From DAISKN01 sp963716925 (GTDB taxonomy: Bacteria > Acidobacteriota > Vicinamibacteria > Marinacidobacterales > SMYC01): a stretch of DNA of 64,000 nucleotides. Position numbers and translations under genes: made by a program. Below the pieces are notes generated by a model. The model was not told the DNA's origin and did not search any database. It was given only the letters and a program-made list of their open reading frames with translations. The DNA lies in the NCBI GenBank assembly GCA_963716925.1, contig CAVQUX010000014.1, positions 248,001 through 312,000 on the forward strand, in the 5' to 3' direction. Shown here one piece after another: positions 61,271 through 64,000 of this stretch (positions within the stretch are counted from its first letter, which is position 1; each line of letters opens with the position of its first letter).

Positions 61271-62220
61271 CGACTCTTCTCTCCTCTCTCCCGCCGCACC
61301 GCTCCCGGCGAGACTCCGACGAAGCGTTTGAACGCGCGGCTGAACGCGGCCTCGGACCGATAACCGAGCCGCGCCGCGAGCTCTCCGACCCGGGCGCCTT
61401 CGTCCTCGAGCCATGTCCTCGCGACCTGCATGCGGAATCGCGCGACGTACTGCATGACGGGCTCACCCACGAGCTCGGTGAAGCGCGCGGCGAAAGCGGA
61501 CCGCGACATGGCGGCCTCGGATGCGAGCGATGCGACCGTCCAGGGGCGCGAAGGCTCTCGATGGATGAGAAGCAGGGACCCGCCAATCTGGGGGTCCTGA
61601 AGCGCTCCGAGCCATCCGGTCTCCTTTGCGTCCTTCTCGATCCACGAGCGGATCGCCTGGATGACCAGGATGTCGGAGAGCCGCGTCACCACCGTTTCGC
61701 CGCCGGGACGGAGCTCTTTCGCCTCCGCCGCCATGAGGCGCAGGGTGCTCTCAATCCACTCCATCCCCGGCGAGCTCGAGGCTTCGACGTGAATGACCGG
61801 GGGAAGGAGCGCCACGAGTTGATGGGCCGCGGGATGGTCGAAGCGGACCACTCCGCACACCAGGCTCGCGCGCTCGCCGCCTCCGCCATGGCGGAGAATC
61901 GCATAGCGGTCGTTCACGTGGTCGTGGGGAAGGGCGTCGACGCGCGTCGCCGGAATCCCCGGCTCGCTCGAAAGAATGTGTCCAGCTCCATGGGGAACCA
62001 GAGCCAGGTCGCCGGACACCAGCCTTCGATCCTCCATTCCCGGGACCGAGAGCCAGCAGTCGCCGGCCGTCACCACGTGAAAGCTCAGGCAGTCCGCGAA
62101 CGGCGGGAGCTCGATGGCCCAGGGGGCCGAAAACTCGGACCGGACGTAGAACACTCCGGACATCCGGAGAAAATGGAGAGCCTCTCCGAGGGAATCGGCC
62201 GGCCGAGCCCGATGGGTCAT
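61162..62220 (-). CDS. AraC-family transcriptional regulator with a cupin sensor domain
   Basis: A 352-aa regulator. The N-terminal cupin domain (SGVFYVRSEFSAPWAIELPP, then LVSGDLALVPHGAGH) resembles the AraC cupin-6 type. Two helix-turn-helix motifs follow near residues 235-310: LASEAAMSRSAFAARFTELVG and ELAARLGYRSEAAFSRAFKRF. The usual end, GVSPGAVRRER, is followed by about 40 basic residues not typical of the family and read out of DUF1801 sequence, so a lost stop is possible. It is divergent from the NmrA-like reductase gene (109 bases), its probable target. Confidence 0.85.
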   Translation of the reverse strand: MTHRARPADSLGEALHFLRMSGVFYVRSEFSAPWAIELPPFADCLSFHVVTAGDCWLSVPGMEDRRLVSGDLALVPHGAGHILSSEPGIPATRVDALPHDHVNDRYAILRHGGGGERASLVCGVVRFDHPAAHQLVALLPPVIHVEASSSPGMEWIESTLRLMAAEAKELRPGGETVVTRLSDILVIQAIRSWIEKDAKETGWLGALQDPQIGGSLLLIHREPSRPWTVASLASEAAMSRSAFAARFTELVGEPVMQYVARFRMQVARTWLEDEGARVGELAARLGYRSEAAFSRAFKRFVGVSPGAVRRERGEKSRWSPERLGASRKLRGRNRKAWNTTSPPSPRMPAPRS

Positions 62221-62329
62221 CGAGCCGAGTATCCACCGGTCTGGACGGTCGAGCAAGAAACAGCGACGAACGGACCTTGAGGATCCCGCAGGAATTCGGG
62301 ATAGTTCACTCGAGCCAAGGAGGTCCAGG

Positions 62330-63217
62330 ATGATCGCAGTCATGGGAGCCAGTGGACACACGGGACGCAGAGTCGCCGAGCTTCTGCTCGATTCCGGCGA
62401 GAAAGTTCGCGCCCTCGGCAGGTCGAGGGAGAAGCTCGCGCCGCTCGAAAAGAAAGGGGCGGAGGTGCGAACGGGGGATGCGCAGGATTCGCGGTTCCTC
62501 GCCAGCGCTTTTCAAGGCGCCGACGGAGTCTTCACGTTGATTCCCCCGGATGCGAGCTCCAACGACTATCGGGCGCTTCAAGACGCGCAGGGGCAGGCCA
62601 TCGCGGACGCGCTCCGCGAGAGCGGCGCCCGCCGCGTCGTATTTCTCAGCAGCGTCGGCGCGGAGCTGGCCGCGGGGACCGGGCCGATCGCGGGCCTTCA
62701 CGCTCAAGAGAAGCGCCTGAGGGAGCTCCGCGGTGTCGACACGCTCATTCTTCGGCCGGGATACTTCTTCGAGAACTTCGAGGAGACGCTCGGTCTCATC
62801 AAGCATCAGGGAATCAACGGAAGCGCCATCGCGGCGGAGGCCGCGATTCCGATGATCGCGACCCGCGACATCGCGGACGCAGCCGCCCGGGCGCTCCGCG
62901 AGCGCCGATTCCAGGGCGTCTCCGTGCAGGAGCTTCTCGGTCCGCGCGACCTGACCCACGCCGAAGCGACGCGCATTCTGGGCGCGCGCATCGGGAAGCC
63001 GGACCTGCAATACGTCCAGTTTCCATACGACGACTTCAAGAACGCCCTCGTGCAGTCGGGGCTTTCCGAGAACATCGCGAGCCTCTACGCGGAGATGGCC
63101 CGGGCCCTCAACGAAGGAAGAGTCAAATCGCTCGAGGGCCGGCGTCCGGAGAACACGACGAAGACCCGATTCGAGGACTTCGTCGTCGAGCTGGAAGAAG
63201 CCTATCGCGCGGCCTAG
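62330..63217 (+). CDS. NmrA-like NAD(P)-binding atypical SDR
   Basis: A 295-aa protein with the N-terminal MGASGHTGRRVAELL motif (GxxGxxG, residues 6-12), VVFLSSVGAE after strand 5, and no clear YxxxK, as in NmrA/HSCARG-type redox sensors or quinone reductases. The long C-terminal helices match NAD(P)H:quinone oxidoreductase-like members. CAAGGAGG precedes the ATG at 62330. The divergent AraC gene suggests induction by a small molecule, perhaps an electrophile or quinone. Confidence 0.88.
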   Translation: MIAVMGASGHTGRRVAELLLDSGEKVRALGRSREKLAPLEKKGAEVRTGDAQDSRFLASAFQGADGVFTLIPPDASSNDYRALQDAQGQAIADALRESGARRVVFLSSVGAELAAGTGPIAGLHAQEKRLRELRGVDTLILRPGYFFENFEETLGLIKHQGINGSAIAAEAAIPMIATRDIADAAARALRERRFQGVSVQELLGPRDLTHAEATRILGARIGKPDLQYVQFPYDDFKNALVQSGLSENIASLYAEMARALNEGRVKSLEGRRPENTTKTRFEDFVVELEEAYRAA

Positions 63218-63340
63218 TTCACCGCGATCGGCGGCATCGTCGTTCTGTCCGAAACGGCGTCGCTCCGGCTCCCCCTGTCCCTGCTTCTGGTCCTCGCAGG
63301 AATTGGTTGGACGTTCCGGAAGGGAACCGCCTCACTCGCC

Positions 63341-64000
63341 TCAGTCGAAGATGGGCCAGCCGTCCGCGACCCCGCTCTCGATGAGCGAGGTCCAGGTGTC
63401 GTCGAAGTCGTCTTCGAAGGCCTTCGGGGCACAGACCAGAGGACGCGGAGGCCAGGGCCGGGGTAGGCGTGGAACGCGCGGGTCGGGACGGTCCCAGCGA
63501 AACAGCCCCGCGAGGTTAGAGACGTCGTTCGACCCGTCGCGAGAGGTGAGAGGCGGAAGGTCCCACCTCCACTGGATGAGCTTCAGCACGGACGTGTGAT
63601 CGAAGGTGGTCCGGACTACTCGCGGCGTCGACGGATTGCCCCGCGTCCACGGCGACGCCACCACCGCGGGCACGCGGAAACCAAGGAGCGCCTTTCCCTC
63701 GACGACGTCCGGGTCGACGTCGTTCGGCGCCGCGGCGCGGGGAGGGGCCACGTGATCGAAGAATCCTCCCCATTCGTCGTAATTCACGATGAAGACCGTG
63801 CCCGGCCATCCCGGCCCCTGGCTGAGCGCCCGGAACGTCCGGGAGAGGAACCAGTCGCCGGCACGGATGTCGGCGAAAGGATGATCGTCGTTCGAGCCGC
63901 GGCCGTTTCCGAGAGTGAACCGGGGCTCGACGAAGGACACCGAGGGGAGGGTGCCCGCCGCCGCGTCCTCGAGGAACCGCCTGTAGGGCGCCGCGATCCG
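63341..64000 (-). CDS. Phospholipase C / acid phosphatase-type phosphoesterase, C-terminal part (5' end outside window)
   Basis: The frame is open from the window edge to the stop at 63341 (219 codons). It shows the phosphoesterase (AcpA/PlcC) C-terminal motifs: VSFVEPRF, DDHPFADIRAGDWFL, VFIVNYDEWGGFFDHVAPP (Asp and His metal ligands) and GFRVPAVVASPW, then FDHTSVLKLIQWRW. The family hydrolyses phosphodiesters of phospholipids or releases phosphate, normally outside the cytoplasm. The N-terminal nucleophile lies beyond the window. Confidence 0.88.
   Translation of the reverse strand, partial: RIAAPYRRFLEDAAAGTLPSVSFVEPRFTLGNGRGSNDDHPFADIRAGDWFLSRTFRALSQGPGWPGTVFIVNYDEWGGFFDHVAPPRAAAPNDVDPDVVEGKALLGFRVPAVVASPWTRGNPSTPRVVRTTFDHTSVLKLIQWRWDLPPLTSRDGSNDVSNLAGLFRWDRPDPRVPRLPRPWPPRPLVCAPKAFEDDFDDTWTSLIESGVADGWPIFD

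Overview
The window is G+C-rich and gene-dense (mid-60s percent by eye). It looks like chromosome, or a genome-bin contig, from a member of the Acidobacteriota or a close relative. Three things point there: a PadR-type regulator placed directly before a long single-chain MacB-like permease of the 'Acidobacterial duplicated orphan permease' type (40.2-43.2 kb), two PEP-CTERM surface proteins, and many secreted peptidases and amidohydrolases. The assignment is inference; there is no rRNA or marker gene here.

Layout. 1-0.57 kb: the 5' part of a GNAT gene, then a 46-base 3' remnant of a tRNA-Arg-like gene that reads as the attachment site of an integrated element lying to the left. 0.6-6.5 kb (+): a 55-aa membrane protein, an HIBADH-family dehydrogenase, an M19 dipeptidase, a membrane-anchored unknown, a sodium:solute symporter with a 35-aa accessory protein, and a frameshifted APC permease. 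This looks like a peptide and amino-acid uptake set. 13.2-6.5 kb (-): the classic seven-gene MoxR operon (RDD, SpoIIM-like, polytopic protein, DUF4129, DUF4350, MoxR ATPase, DUF58). 13.3-17.4 kb (+): a second M19 dipeptidase, a Tat-exported Ntn asparaginase, an exported amidohydrolase (frameshifted near its end) and a MazEF-like toxin-antitoxin pair. 20.5-17.4 kb (-): a PepSY protein, a DUF885 peptidase and an exported SAM methyltransferase.

20.6-30.1 kb (+) is the most coherent metabolic unit: an MBL-fold hydrolase, a LigJ-like 4-oxalomesaconate hydratase, an HpaB-type aromatic monooxygenase, a NitT/TauT-type ABC importer, a LigB-type ring-cleavage dioxygenase and three RraA/LigK-type aldolases in tandem. 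Together they read as uptake, hydroxylation, extradiol cleavage, hydration and retro-aldol cleavage of an aromatic acid.

30.1-36.1 kb: two PEP-CTERM proteins (one behind a perfect sigma-54 promoter), an S9 peptidase and a class-C-like serine hydrolase. 39.5-36.1 kb (-): a MacA/MacB-type tripartite efflux set. 40.2-44.0 kb: MOSC, PadR, orphan permease, and a small protein plus nucleotidyltransferase pair. 50.7-44.0 kb (-): an unusual operon of an ECF sigma factor, a zinc-finger/TonB-like/vWA fusion, a ~997-aa exported protein and a Ser/Thr kinase. It carries four single-base frameshifts. 50.9-54.3 kb (+): SDR, TetR and a long acyl-CoA dehydrogenase, followed by tRNA-Arg(CCG) and tRNA-Lys(CTT). 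54.6-60.8 kb: a DUF3455 protein, then a subtilase with a Trp-rich hexapeptide-repeat tail and a two-propeller diguanylate cyclase behind a second sigma-54 promoter. 60.8-64 kb: DUF1801, AraC, NmrA-like reductase and a partial phospholipase C-type phosphoesterase.

Six genes or gene halves are split by single-base indels while coding resumes cleanly in the shifted frame. These could be assembly errors or recent decay, and the affected entries are given at full corrected extent.
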